DNA of 64,000 nucleotides, taken from assembly GCF_002846205.1 (NCBI RefSeq), contig NZ_PHKV01000002.1:372001-436000 (forward strand). Reading direction: 5' to 3'. The first letter of the stretch is position 1. Each line of letters begins with the position of its first letter. Of the stretch, positions 7,911 to 16,359 are shown piece by piece. The position numbers and the translations under genes are program-made. The DNA is from Xanthomonas prunicola. GTDB taxonomy: Bacteria > Pseudomonadota > Gammaproteobacteria > Xanthomonadales > Xanthomonadaceae. Below the pieces are notes generated by a model. That model ran no database searches. It saw nothing but the letters and a program-made list of their open reading frames with translations, and was not told the DNA's origin.

Positions 7911-9934
7911 CGTGCCGTCTTCGCTACTGCGTTGGCGGTGCCGCCGCCTGCGGCCGCAGTCGCGGGGGTCGCACTGGCGGTCACGGTCTTGCCGGCGCCA
8001 TCGATACGGAAGGTGTGGACCATGCCGCCGAGCGGGATTTTGTCGAAGCCCGCACCGAAGGCCAACCCGGCCGCACCCAGCGCGCCATACGGATCGGACG
8101 GATCCAGACCTGCGGCCACCGGCAAGCCGATCCAACCGCCGATACCGGAGAACACCGCCACGTACTGGTGGCCGTTGGCCTTATAAGCGATCGGGTTGCC
8201 GATGATGCCGGACGGCAACTTGGTCTCCCACAGCTTCTTGCCGGTGTCCTTGTCCACCGCACGGAACCAACCATCGAGCGTGCCGTAGAACACCAGCCCG
8301 CCATCGGTGACCAGGGTGCCGCTCCACACCGGGAACTTCTCCTTGATCTCCCACTTGGACTTGCCTTCCACCACATCGAATGCCTTGACGATGCCCAATG
8401 CGCCTGGCTCGTTCGGCTTCATCATCACGTTGGCGAAGACGTACGGCAGACCCATCATGGTGTTGCCGCGTTCCTGCGGTTCCAGCTCCATGTGCCAGTT
8501 GTTGGTACCGCAGAAGAACACTGCCGAATTGGCCGGATCCACCGAACACGGCTGCTGGTCCTTGCCCCCCATCGCCGACGGGAATGCCTGCACCTTCTTG
8601 CCACGTTCCAGCGGCGAATGCGCAGCCACCTTCACCGGTCGACCGGTCTTCATGTCGATGCGTTCGGCCCAGTTGGCCGGCACGAACTTGTGCGCGCGCA
8701 GCAGCGTGCCATCGCGACGATCGAGCACGTAGGCAAACCCGTTACGATCGAACTGCACCACCGAGGGAACTTGCTTGCCGTCGATGGTCAGGTCGACCAG
8801 GATCGGCTCGTTGATGCCGTCGTAATCCCATTGGTCGAACGGGGTCTTTTGGTAACCCCACACCGCCTCGCCGGTATCGATCTTGCGGGCGAACAAGGTC
8901 ATCGACCACTTGTTGTCATGCTCGCCGTTGTTGCATTCCTCCTGCGAAGTCTTGCCGCAACGATACGACGGGCTCCACAGGCCGGGATTGCCGGTGCCGT
9001 AGTACACCAGCTTCAACTTCGGGTCGTAGCTGTACCAGCCCCAGGCAGAGCCGCCGCCACGCTTCCATTCTTCGTTGGGAAAGGTCTTGACGCCCAGATC
9101 GCCCAGCTGACCATGCTGTGGATTGGCCTTGTTGAAATCCGGGCCCAGGCAGATCGCCTTGTCGGTACCAGCCGCATCGCAGGACCACGCCTGCTTGCCA
9201 TCGGACAGGTTGTAGGCGGCCACGCGCCCGAGCACACCGAACTCGTTGCCGCTGATGCCGGCGACCACTTTGCCATCAGCGATGATCGGCGCCATGGTGA
9301 TGGTTTCACCCTTGTCCGGGTGCGCGAGTTTCTGCTTCCACACTTCCTTGCCGGTCTTGGCATCGAGTGCGATCACATCGCCGCTGAGGCTACCGAACAC
9401 CAGCTTGCCGTCGGCATACGAGGCGCCGCGGTTGACCGTGTCGCAGCACGCCACCGCCACCGCCCGTTCGTCCTGTTGCGGGGTGTATTTCCACAGCACC
9501 TTACCGCCGTCGTCCTGCGCCGCCAGGTCGATGGCGAACACGTTGTTCGGATACGCGCTGACCATGTACATGATGCTGCCGATCACCAGCGGCTGGCCTT
9601 CGTGGCCGCGCGTGGCGTCGGTTTTCATCTCCCACGACATCTTTAGATTCTTGACGTTGTCGCGATTGATTTCGGCCAGCGGGCTATGCCGGGTGAGCGC
9701 GAAGTCGCGCCCAATGCCGCCCCAGTTATCCGCGTTGCCGGCGTTGGCGGTGAACTCGCTGTCGGTGTCGACCACGGCCGTGGCTGCAGGTGCAGGCGTC
9801 GCGGCAGGTGCTGCAGCGGGTGCGGGCGTTGCAGTTTCGGCCGGTGTGTCTTTCTTGCAGCCAGACAGCACTGCGCTCAGCGCAAGCATGAGCAGCGCAG
9901 TGCTGCGTACGCCGCGACAGGAAGATTGGTGCAT
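7907..9934 (-). CDS. PQQ-dependent alcohol dehydrogenase, lanthanide-type active site, lipoprotein
   Basis: 675 residues, methanol/ethanol dehydrogenase family: an eight-bladed quinoprotein propeller with docking motifs such as ALDAKTGKEVW and AVDKDTGKKLW. Visible active-site features are the vicinal cysteine pair at 163-164 (ACCDTVNRG), Glu231, Asn316 in YYGTGNP, the catalytic Asp370 and a second Asp372 (WDYDG). The extra aspartate two residues after the catalytic one marks XoxF/ExaF-type enzymes that use lanthanides; calcium enzymes have alanine there. An unusual feature is the lipoprotein signal (AVLSGC, Cys26) with an Ala-Pro-Thr spacer instead of a soluble periplasmic leader. It heads a six-gene operon and would oxidise an alcohol, passing electrons to the downstream cytochrome. 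The substrate cannot be read from the sequence. Confidence 0.94.
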   Translation of the reverse strand: MHQSSCRGVRSTALLMLALSAVLSGCKKDTPAETATPAPAAAPAATPAPAATAVVDTDSEFTANAGNADNWGGIGRDFALTRHSPLAEINRDNVKNLKMSWEMKTDATRGHEGQPLVIGSIMYMVSAYPNNVFAIDLAAQDDGGKVLWKYTPQQDERAVAVACCDTVNRGASYADGKLVFGSLSGDVIALDAKTGKEVWKQKLAHPDKGETITMAPIIADGKVVAGISGNEFGVLGRVAAYNLSDGKQAWSCDAAGTDKAICLGPDFNKANPQHGQLGDLGVKTFPNEEWKRGGGSAWGWYSYDPKLKLVYYGTGNPGLWSPSYRCGKTSQEECNNGEHDNKWSMTLFARKIDTGEAVWGYQKTPFDQWDYDGINEPILVDLTIDGKQVPSVVQFDRNGFAYVLDRRDGTLLRAHKFVPANWAERIDMKTGRPVKVAAHSPLERGKKVQAFPSAMGGKDQQPCSVDPANSAVFFCGTNNWHMELEPQERGNTMMGLPYVFANVMMKPNEPGALGIVKAFDVVEGKSKWEIKEKFPVWSGTLVTDGGLVFYGTLDGWFRAVDKDTGKKLWETKLPSGIIGNPIAYKANGHQYVAVFSGIGGWIGLPVAAGLDPSDPYGALGAAGLAFGAGFDKIPLGGMVHTFRIDGAGKTVTASATPATAAAGGGTANAVAKTAR

Positions 9935-10042
9935 ATGCGTCTACCCCTCTCGTTTGAACAACCAGTCGGTTGAAACATCCCGCGGCGCAGGCGCTGTAAC
10001 TGCCAATGGCGACGCAGACGTAGGAAACGTCGGAAGAGACTG

Positions 10043-10058
10043 AGCAAACGGCATGCCA
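10043..10058 (-). promoter_or_regulatory. Sigma-54 (-24/-12) promoter of the PQQ operon
   Basis: On the minus strand the sequence is TGGCATG-CCGT-TTGCT. It matches the sigma-54 consensus TGGCACG-N4-TTGCW at every defined base but one, with the invariant GG and GC at the right ten-base spacing. Transcription would begin near 10032, giving a leader of about 100 bases before the dehydrogenase. The sigma-54 activator fragment at the window start fits this. Confidence 0.75.
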
Positions 10059-10064
10059 GCGGAC

Positions 10065-10079
10065 TGGTGCGTTGCACCA
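10065..10079. promoter_or_regulatory. Perfect inverted repeat beside the -24 element
   Basis: TGGTGC-GTT-GCACCA, six-base arms and a three-base centre, seven bases upstream of the -24 element. It could be an operator or a protein-binding half of the control region; this is inference from position only. Confidence 0.4.
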
Positions 10080-10165
10080 CGTCGAGTTAATAAGGGTCTG
10101 AAGTGATGACGGCGAGCTGAGCACTTGCCACTGTCACGGTTTTGGCACAGTTTGCGCCGGGCGTG

Positions 10166-10185
10166 CTGTGACACATGTGGTGCAG
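10166..10185. promoter_or_regulatory. Candidate upstream activator site (CTG-N3-CACATGTG-N3-CAG)
   Basis: A 20-base sequence with dyad symmetry: outer CTG/CAG and inner CACATGTG match, three bases on each side do not. It lies about 110 bases upstream of the -24 element, a usual distance for sigma-54 enhancer sites. No binding consensus for this activator is known to me. Confidence 0.35.
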
Positions 10186-10426
10186 CCGATGACCCGCCGG
10201 CCAGTCGGATGGGTGTGCAAGGGCGTTTTCTTGCTGCTGTTACGGAGCAAACGCAGCGCCGTATGGCGAATCCAAGCGCTCAAGCTGGCTACGCAGGCTG
10301 CTTGTCTTCGCCGGAGACATGCGCGAATGGCGAGCAAGACTGCGGTGGCTGGCGATGCCGGGAGTTATTGATCGTTGGTGCTGTGCGAACAGCAAAAAGC
10401 CCGGCGAAGAACGAGAAGACGTGCGC

Positions 10427-11056
10427 CTAGCGTTCGCCCTGCCACTGCGCGAGCAACTGTGTGCAATCGTGTAGGCGCCAGTCGGCAAAGCCAGGCCAGG
10501 GGTCGCCAGGCGTGTTGACCAGGACGGTACAGGCACCGACGGCACGGCCGCAGGCGAGGTCATTGTGGTGGTCGCCGACCATCACCAGCGCGCTGCCCTG
10601 CACCGACCAGCGCTGTACGAAATAGTGCAGCCCATCGGGCGCGGGTTTGGGAGCAGCTTCGTCGCGGCCGACGATGTCGTCCCACGCGAACGCATCGTCT
10701 AGGCCGATCGCCTGCAAGGTGATGGTTGCCAGTTCGCGCGCATTGCGGGTGAGCATGCCAAGCCGGCACCCGGCGGCACGCAACGCACGCACCAGCGCCA
10801 CTGCGCCCGGCGCGGCGCGCGCGGCCTGCGCAAGTGCGCGCTCGTGTTCGAGCAACCAGGCATGTTTGGTCGCTGCTTCGTCGGCCGGCAACGCTGCCAG
10901 GTGATGCAGGATGTCGGCCTCTGGCGGGATCTCCAGCACGCGGCGGATCAAGGCGAAGTCGTGCGCAGCCTCGGTCAGCGTGCCGTCCATGTCGAAGACC
11001 CAATGGCCGTAGTCGGACAACGAGGGAGAGAGCGCTGTGGTTGTCATGCTGTCCAT
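10427..11056 (-). CDS. HAD-superfamily phosphatase
   Basis: 209 residues (an alternative ATG three codons in is possible). HAD motif I is VFDMDGTLTE with nucleophile and acid aspartates at about 22 and 24. Motif II is LTRNARE, motif III the lysine in EAAPKPAPDGL, and motif IV VGDHHNDLACGRAVG. A helical cap lies between motifs I and II. The layout is that of phosphoglycolate phosphatase/beta-phosphoglucomutase relatives that hydrolyse small phosphate esters in the cytoplasm. It is a single gene upstream of the PQQ operon on the same strand but about 490 bases away, so probably unrelated to it. The substrate is not predictable. Confidence 0.9.
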   Translation of the reverse strand: MDSMTTTALSPSLSDYGHWVFDMDGTLTEAAHDFALIRRVLEIPPEADILHHLAALPADEAATKHAWLLEHERALAQAARAAPGAVALVRALRAAGCRLGMLTRNARELATITLQAIGLDDAFAWDDIVGRDEAAPKPAPDGLHYFVQRWSVQGSALVMVGDHHNDLACGRAVGACTVLVNTPGDPWPGFADWRLHDCTQLLAQWQGER

Positions 11057-11403
11057 TCGTGCGAAACCATGAAAGTGATCGATTCACTGCTGCAGGCGGC
11101 AGTGCGGTAAAGACACGGTGCACAATCCGCAAAATCCTGAAGAGCGATTAAAACAATTACTGCGCGCACCGCCAGGCGGGCGCGGCGGGTGCTCGGCTAG
11201 CATCTCCTCCGCGAACGCTCCCGCCTTGCCCGCGTCCCCACACACCTGGCGACTGCCTGCGACTTGTGTTGGCGGCCCTACGCGCCAAGTGCCGATGCAT
11301 GGCTGCGCCACCACACCGATGCACTGCATCATCGATCAAGCGCACCGACCCTGGGCCTGCCCGCGCGCCGTGGGCCTGAGCAAACGTTTCATCGCTGCCA
11401 TGC
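11057..11403. other. Intergenic region, no supported gene
   Basis: About 350 bases between a phosphatase start and a lipoprotein stop, both on the minus strand. Short overlapping open frames on both strands have no domain signal. I see no clear promoter or repeat. Confidence 0.5.
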
Positions 11404-12123
11404 CTACTTCCATCCAGGCATCTGCGTGGTGTCCAGACCGCCGACCTCGAACTCTGCAGTGCGCGTTCCACCGGCCTTGACCGGGAAGGTAATGCTGATG
11501 CGCGTTGCGTTGCGCACCGCCTTCCACAACGCTTTGTCGTCATCGATGAACATGGCGATGGCTTCGTCGGTATCCGGACGGTGCGCCGCCATCGCGCGCG
11601 GTGCGCCGCCATCGGCCACAACCTGCACCTTGCAACCGCTGTAGCAATTGAAATCGCCGGCCTTGAGCACCAGGTAGCTATGACGCTTCCACTGCGGGTG
11701 ATCGCGGAACACCAGGCTGACCGGCTTGGGCCCGCTGCCATCCACGTCCACACGTTGTTTGGCATCGATCATCGCCGAGCGCTGCGTGCCGCCCTTGGCC
11801 GGCACTTGCGAGTATTGCCACAACGCCTGCATGCGCCGCAGCTCGCGCGCCTGCTCGCCCTTGGCCTTGATATCGGCATAGCCGGGTTCGATCCGCGTGG
11901 CAGCCGCAGTGCCCGCATACCCTTCGAGCAAGGCCGCACCGTGCGCACGTGCCATGTCCCAGTTCTGCGCCTTGACGGCTTCGTCGTATTGCTTGGCGAG
12001 CGCATCGGCCTGGGTTTCCTTGGCCTGCGCCTGCGCGGTTGCTTGCGCCTGACGTTGCGCCTCGCGGTCGGTGCAGGCACTCAAGGCAGCGACGCACAAG
12101 GCCGCGCTCAGCAGATACTTCAT
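11404..12123 (-). CDS. Hypothetical lipoprotein with coiled-coil N-terminal half
   Basis: 239 residues. ATG 12123 gives a clean lipoprotein signal (AALSAC, Cys17); an upstream in-frame ATG would bury it. Residues about 18-110 are rich in Ala, Gln, Lys and Glu and likely helical (QAQATAQAQAKETQADALAKQYDEAV). The C-terminal half looks globular, with a Cys pair in FNCYSGC and a repeated pattern seen in proteins that report on peptidyl or sugar ligands, but I cannot name the family. It sits downstream of an M1 aminopeptidase on the same strand, separated by a hairpin terminator, so it probably has its own promoter. Confidence 0.8.
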   Translation of the reverse strand: MKYLLSAALCVAALSACTDREAQRQAQATAQAQAKETQADALAKQYDEAVKAQNWDMARAHGAALLEGYAGTAAATRIEPGYADIKAKGEQARELRRMQALWQYSQVPAKGGTQRSAMIDAKQRVDVDGSGPKPVSLVFRDHPQWKRHSYLVLKAGDFNCYSGCKVQVVADGGAPRAMAAHRPDTDEAIAMFIDDDKALWKAVRNATRISITFPVKAGGTRTAEFEVGGLDTTQMPGWK

Positions 12124-12220
12124 CGTCGACTCCGAAAGGCGTGGGAAACAGCAGCAAGATAGCAGTCTCGCGTTGCAGGCTGCATGCACGTCGGCCGGCA
12201 TTCGCGCCAGATACTCAGAC

Positions 12221-12253
12221 ACCAAACGGGGAGCACAAGGCTCCCCGTTTGGT
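12221..12253 (-). terminator. Strong hairpin after the M1 aminopeptidase gene
   Basis: Perfect 14-base inverted repeat (ACCAAACGGGGAGC / GCTCCCCGTTTGGT) with a five-base loop, 42 bases past the aminopeptidase stop codon. There is no long T run on either side, so it may act as a terminator or a transcript-stabilising stem. Confidence 0.7.
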
Positions 12254-12294
12254 GCACTTTCCGCCGGACTGACGGCTCTGCGTTGCGCGACGAA

Positions 12295-14304
12295 CTACTG
12301 CTGCGTCGGCGTCGGTTTCTCTGCGGGTGCGGGTGCCGGTGCGGGTGCGGGTGCGGGCGCAGGAGCAGCAGGCGTGGCCGCCTTGGCCTTGGCCAACATC
12401 TCGGCCACCGAGGCGGTGGTGATGGGGTGATAGCTGGGCTTGGCTTTTTCGAAGGCCTGTTCGGCGAACGCGATGCCGTCCGGGGTCTTCAACAATTCGG
12501 CATAGATCGGCAGCACCAGCTTGCGACGGCCGACGCGTTCGATGAACTCGCCTGCGGCTGCACGCGCGTCGGTGTAACCGCTGCGGATCGCCAGCGGATA
12601 CCAGCGCATCGCGATCTCGCCATTGGGCGTGCCGGTGAAGTGGTACGCATCATCCAGCTGCTTGAGTTGCTCGGGCTTGAGCGTGGCGCCCATGCCGCTG
12701 AGGAAGTGTACCCATTCCTGCGTGCCCCACTCACTGGTGACCTGCTTGTTCGGCAAGGTGCCGCTGCCGCTCCAGGCAATGCGTGCGGTGTCCACGATCG
12801 AGAAGCTGCGCGAGCGCGCCTTGGCCGCAAACGCCGGAATGCCCGGCTGCTTCAGCCATGCATCCACTTCGGCTGCGCTCACCGTGTTGGGATGTTTGTC
12901 CAGCAGGTTCTTGTTGAGGTAATCGACGAACTGGTCGGTGGTCGCACTCTGGAACGCGTGATCGTCGAACCAGCCGCGCAGGAACGGGTCGAAGACCTCA
13001 CGACCGAAGCGCTGCTCCAGGAACTGCAGGAACCACGCACCCTTGACGTAGGCGACCTGGCTCAATGCGTCATCTGGGTCGCGCTGGGCCAGCGGCGGCA
13101 ACTCCAGCACCTGGTCGGCCGGCGGCATGTCCTTCACTTCGGCCAGCAGATCGCCCTGGTCGATCTCGCGCTCCATCTCGGCCATCTCGGTGCCGTACAA
13201 CGCCTCGGTGATGCGGCCCTGCACGTAGGTGGTGAAGCCTTCGTTGAGCCAGATGTCCTTCCAGCTCGCATTGGTCACCAGGTTGCCGGACCAGCTATGC
13301 GCCAGCTCGTGCGCCACCAACGACACCAGCGACTTGTCGCCGACAATCACCGTGGGCGTGGCGAAGGTCAGGCGCGGGTTTTCCATGCCACCGAACGGGA
13401 ACGACGGCGGCAGTACCAGCATGTCGTAACGGCCCCAGCGATACGGCCCGTAGAGTTTCTCGGCGGCACCGATCATCTTTTCGGTGTCTTCGAATTCCTT
13501 GGCGGCCTTGTCGGCCATCGCCGGCTCGGCCCAGACACCAGAACGTGCAGAGATCGGCTTGAACACCACATCGCCGGCGGCGATGGCCAGCAAATAGGAG
13601 GGAATCGGCTCCGGCATCTTGAAGCTGTAATCGCCGTCGCGTACGGCCTTGGGGTCGTTGTCGGCGCTCATCAGCACCATCACGTCCGGGCGCGAGGTGA
13701 CATGCGCGCTATAGGTGAAGCGCACGCCCGGGGTGTCCTGCAGCGGCACCCAGCTACGCGCGTGGATCGCCTGCGATTGGCTGAACATGAAAGGCAGTTG
13801 CTTGCCTTCGGTCATCGACGGTTCCAACCACTGCAGGCCAGAGGCAGTGGCTGCGGTGTGATAGGTGATGACCACCTTGCGCGGCTGATTCGGCGCTTCG
13901 ATGGTGAACTTGCTGCCGAAGGTCTTGTCGGCCGGCGCCAAGGCAAATTGCAGCGGCGACAAGCCGCCCTTGCCATCGTCGGCCTGGACCTGCGCAATGC
14001 TGAGCTCGCGCGTATCCAGCACCAATTGTTTGGCGGACTTGTCCTTCCACTCCAGCGTGTAGGTGGCGGTGCCACCGATCTGCTTGGCATCGAAATCCAG
14101 CTTCAGGTCCAATGCCAGGTCCTTGATGACCACCAGCTGCGGCTGGGCGTAGGAACTTTCATCGTGGTTGCGGGCGTCTGCTTTCACGGGGGCCTTGGCA
14201 GTGGCGGCCGGCGCGGCGGTGGATGCCGACGGCGTGGAGTCATTGGAACAGCCGGCCAGCGCGATGGACACGGCCAGGGACAGCGACAGGAACGGGAAGC
14301 GCAT
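12295..14304 (-). CDS. M1-family metalloaminopeptidase, lipoprotein
   Basis: 669 residues. ATG 14304 chosen over a GTG three codons earlier. It has a lipoprotein signal (IALAGC, Cys19). Zinc motif HELAH at 332-336 with Glu355 (HExxH-18-E) and substrate motif GGMEN at 305-309 define M1 peptidases, and the FPFGGMENPRLTFATP context resembles the leukotriene A4 hydrolase/cold-active aminopeptidase group. The beta-sandwich N-domain precedes the catalytic part and a helical C-domain follows. The protein ends in an Ala-Pro repeat encoded by a GGTGCG-type repeat at 12320-12370. It would trim N-terminal residues from peptides in the periplasm or at the membrane. Confidence 0.94.
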   Translation of the reverse strand: MRFPFLSLSLAVSIALAGCSNDSTPSASTAAPAATAKAPVKADARNHDESSYAQPQLVVIKDLALDLKLDFDAKQIGGTATYTLEWKDKSAKQLVLDTRELSIAQVQADDGKGGLSPLQFALAPADKTFGSKFTIEAPNQPRKVVITYHTAATASGLQWLEPSMTEGKQLPFMFSQSQAIHARSWVPLQDTPGVRFTYSAHVTSRPDVMVLMSADNDPKAVRDGDYSFKMPEPIPSYLLAIAAGDVVFKPISARSGVWAEPAMADKAAKEFEDTEKMIGAAEKLYGPYRWGRYDMLVLPPSFPFGGMENPRLTFATPTVIVGDKSLVSLVAHELAHSWSGNLVTNASWKDIWLNEGFTTYVQGRITEALYGTEMAEMEREIDQGDLLAEVKDMPPADQVLELPPLAQRDPDDALSQVAYVKGAWFLQFLEQRFGREVFDPFLRGWFDDHAFQSATTDQFVDYLNKNLLDKHPNTVSAAEVDAWLKQPGIPAFAAKARSRSFSIVDTARIAWSGSGTLPNKQVTSEWGTQEWVHFLSGMGATLKPEQLKQLDDAYHFTGTPNGEIAMRWYPLAIRSGYTDARAAAGEFIERVGRRKLVLPIYAELLKTPDGIAFAEQAFEKAKPSYHPITTASVAEMLAKAKAATPAAPAPAPAPAPAPAPAEKPTPTQQ

Positions 14305-14425
14305 CGACGGCACCGCAGCAAGGGGAATTGGGCATTTTAGCGCTCTGCGCCGCAGCCTGCCCGTGCCATCGGCGGCCGATACGCGGGATTGCCCGCCGCG
14401 TGTTGCCGCAACCGGGTTGCCGTGA

Positions 14426-15316
14426 TCAAGTCACCGGATGACCGCGCGGGGTGTCGTGCCCGTCGCGTACCAGACGCCGGCCGCCGGAGAACTTGGCGCG
14501 GTACATCGCCGCATCGGCGCGGCGATACAGTTCGGTGGCATCCAGCCCTTGTTCGCATACTGCACTGCCGGCACTCACATGCAGCGGCGCGTCGTCGGCA
14601 TCTTCGCGCTCAAGCATCGACAGCCATTGATTGAGCTTGAGCGTGGCGTCGTCCTCGCTGGCATGGATGCCGATCAGGAATTCGTCGCCACCCCAGCGCC
14701 CGACCCAATCCTGCGCGCCCAGCCAGCCATAGGCCGATTCCACCAGGCGCACCAGCACGCGGTCGCCGGCCAGATGGCCCAAGCGGTCGTTGATCTGCTT
14801 GAGGTTGTCCATGTCCAGCACGAACAGCACGAACGGCCAGCCTTCGCGCTGCGAAGCAATGACCGAATCGCGCATCGCCTGTTCGCAGCCACGGCGGTTC
14901 AGCGCTTCGGTCAGCGGGTCGAACAAGGCATGTTTCTTGAGGTCGCGCATGCCGGCATCGATGCCGCGCAGGCTGCGGTTGATGCCGCGCAACAGCCGGC
15001 CCAATTCATCATCACCATGTTCCGGAAGCGTGGGCAGGCGCTGATCGGCGTAATACGCATCCAGGGCATCGGCGGCGATGCGCAGCGGCGCCAGCAGGCG
15101 ATACAACGCCACCAATGTCAGCGCAGTGCCGGCCAGCGTGGCCAGCAGTGCCACGATCACCACCGACCACAGCGGGCGCCCGTCCAGTTCGCTCTGCGAT
15201 GCCAGCCATGCGATCAACAGCAGCAACGGCAGATGGATGCCAACAAAGGTCACCGCCAGCAGCTTGGCGCTGAAGGAGCGGGGAAACACGCGCGAGAGCC
15301 CGGCGTACAAGCGCAT
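14426..15316 (-). CDS. Membrane GGDEF diguanylate cyclase
   Basis: 296 residues from ATG 15316, which has a GGAG seven bases upstream; an ATG at 15409 has no ribosome site. Two transmembrane helices (about residues 18-37 and 47-70) bracket a very short periplasmic loop. A HAMP-like linker with PLRIAADAL and the GGDEF domain follow. The active-site motif is intact (RWGGDEF) and the DPLTEALNRRG and DMDNLKQIND segments are typical. The inhibitory RxxD five residues before the motif is missing (GAQD), so product inhibition at that site is unlikely. It would make cyclic di-GMP at the inner membrane. A single gene with no obvious partner nearby. Confidence 0.92.
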   Translation of the reverse strand: MRLYAGLSRVFPRSFSAKLLAVTFVGIHLPLLLLIAWLASQSELDGRPLWSVVIVALLATLAGTALTLVALYRLLAPLRIAADALDAYYADQRLPTLPEHGDDELGRLLRGINRSLRGIDAGMRDLKKHALFDPLTEALNRRGCEQAMRDSVIASQREGWPFVLFVLDMDNLKQINDRLGHLAGDRVLVRLVESAYGWLGAQDWVGRWGGDEFLIGIHASEDDATLKLNQWLSMLEREDADDAPLHVSAGSAVCEQGLDATELYRRADAAMYRAKFSGGRRLVRDGHDTPRGHPVT

Positions 15317-15463
15317 CCAACTCTCCGGCAAAAGAACGCCTAGTGTCGCCGACCATTGGTGGTGCCAACGCGACGAACGTCTCAGAAATTCGTTGGTGCG
15401 TCCGCCCATGCCCAGAACAGGGACGTGTCAAGCGAACACAAGCGGGAACCCCGATATGACACA

Positions 15464-15484
15464 CGGCGCGCGATGCACGCGCCG
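15464..15484 (-). terminator. Possible hairpin after ubiE
   Basis: CGGCGCG-(7)-CGCGCCG, a seven-base GC-rich stem about 27 bases beyond the ubiE stop, with no T run. Weak support. Confidence 0.3.
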
Positions 15485-15510
15485 CGTCGGCAATCAACCG
15501 TGGATCGGAT

Positions 15511-16272
15511 TCAGATCTTGTAGCCGGAGTGGATCGCCACGATGCCGCCGGTCAGATTCTTGTAGTGGCAGCGCGCAAATCCGGCCTCGCCCATCATGCC
15601 CTTGAGCGAATCCTGCGGCGGATGCTTGCGGATGCTTTCGGCCAGGTACTGGTAGCTATCGGCATCGCGTGCGAACAACTGGCCCAGCTTGGGCAGGATC
15701 TTGAACGAGTGGAAGTCGTAGATCGGCTTGAACCACTCGGCGGTGACTTCGGAAAATTCCAGCACACGCGCCTGCCCGCCCACCTTCAACACGCGGTACA
15801 TCTCGCGCAGTGCGGCATCCTTGTCGGTGACATTGCGCAGGCCAAAGGAAATGGTCACCAGATCGAAACTCTGGTCCGGGAACGGCAGCGCTTCGGCGTT
15901 GCATTGCACGTAGTCGAAACCCGCCACCAGGCCGCGGTTGGTCAGCCGGTCGCGGCCCACCGACAACATGCCGGCGTTGATGTCGCCCAGCACCACGGCA
16001 CCCTCATCGCCCACGCGCTCCTTGAGCAGCACGGCTATGTCGCCGGTGCCGCCGGCCAGATCCAGCACGCGGTCGCCCGGCTTCACCTGCGCGGTCGCCA
16101 CGAAGTAGCGTTTCCATGCGCGGTGGACGCCCAGGCTCATCAGATCGTTCATCAGGTCGTAGTTGCGCGCGACCGAGGTGAACACTTCGCCGACCAGCTT
16201 CTGCTTGTCCTTGGCAGCGACATCGCGAAAGCCGAAATGGGTGGTACCGGAGGTATAGGGGGATTCGCTCAT
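15511..16272 (-). CDS. ubiE: Ubiquinone/menaquinone C-methyltransferase UbiE
   Basis: 253 residues, the usual length for UbiE. It begins [20 protein letters not shown] and has the SAM-binding [11 protein letters not shown], the post-motif [19 protein letters not shown], and the C-terminal [12 protein letters not shown] conserved in the family. It C-methylates the benzoquinol ring in ubiquinone synthesis (and demethylmenaquinol where present) on the cytoplasmic face of the membrane. The frame stays open far upstream because of high GC, but ATG 16272 matches the family start. It is divergent from the MFS gene, with 87 bases between. Confidence 0.97.
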   Translation of the reverse strand: MSESPYTSGTTHFGFRDVAAKDKQKLVGEVFTSVARNYDLMNDLMSLGVHRAWKRYFVATAQVKPGDRVLDLAGGTGDIAVLLKERVGDEGAVVLGDINAGMLSVGRDRLTNRGLVAGFDYVQCNAEALPFPDQSFDLVTISFGLRNVTDKDAALREMYRVLKVGGQARVLEFSEVTAEWFKPIYDFHSFKILPKLGQLFARDADSYQYLAESIRKHPPQDSLKGMMGEAGFARCHYKNLTGGIVAIHSGYKI

Positions 16273-16359
16273 GCCCGGATTATCGCACTGCTGACGCCAC
16301 CATGACCGCAACGGGACCACAATCGCGAACTCTTCCGCAACCGGCCCTGCGAGTATTGC

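Larger units (their letters stand above)
9935..10426. promoter_or_regulatory. Upstream region of the PQQ dehydrogenase operon
   Basis: About 490 bases without an accepted gene. The minus-strand operon begins at 9934. The region contains the sigma-54 promoter and two inverted repeats described separately, and a GAGAGGGG purine run (minus strand, about 9943-9951) as a possible ribosome binding site. Open frames at 10125-10430 lack domain signals. Confidence 0.6.

Noticed and set aside
10141-10156. TTTGGCACAGTTTGCG on the plus strand as a second sigma-54 promoter
   Set aside because: The GG and GC are eight bases apart instead of ten and it points away from the operon.
10125-10430. 101-codon plus-strand open frame upstream of the PQQ operon
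   Set aside because: Composition is that of the non-coding control region; it contains the dyads and has no domain.
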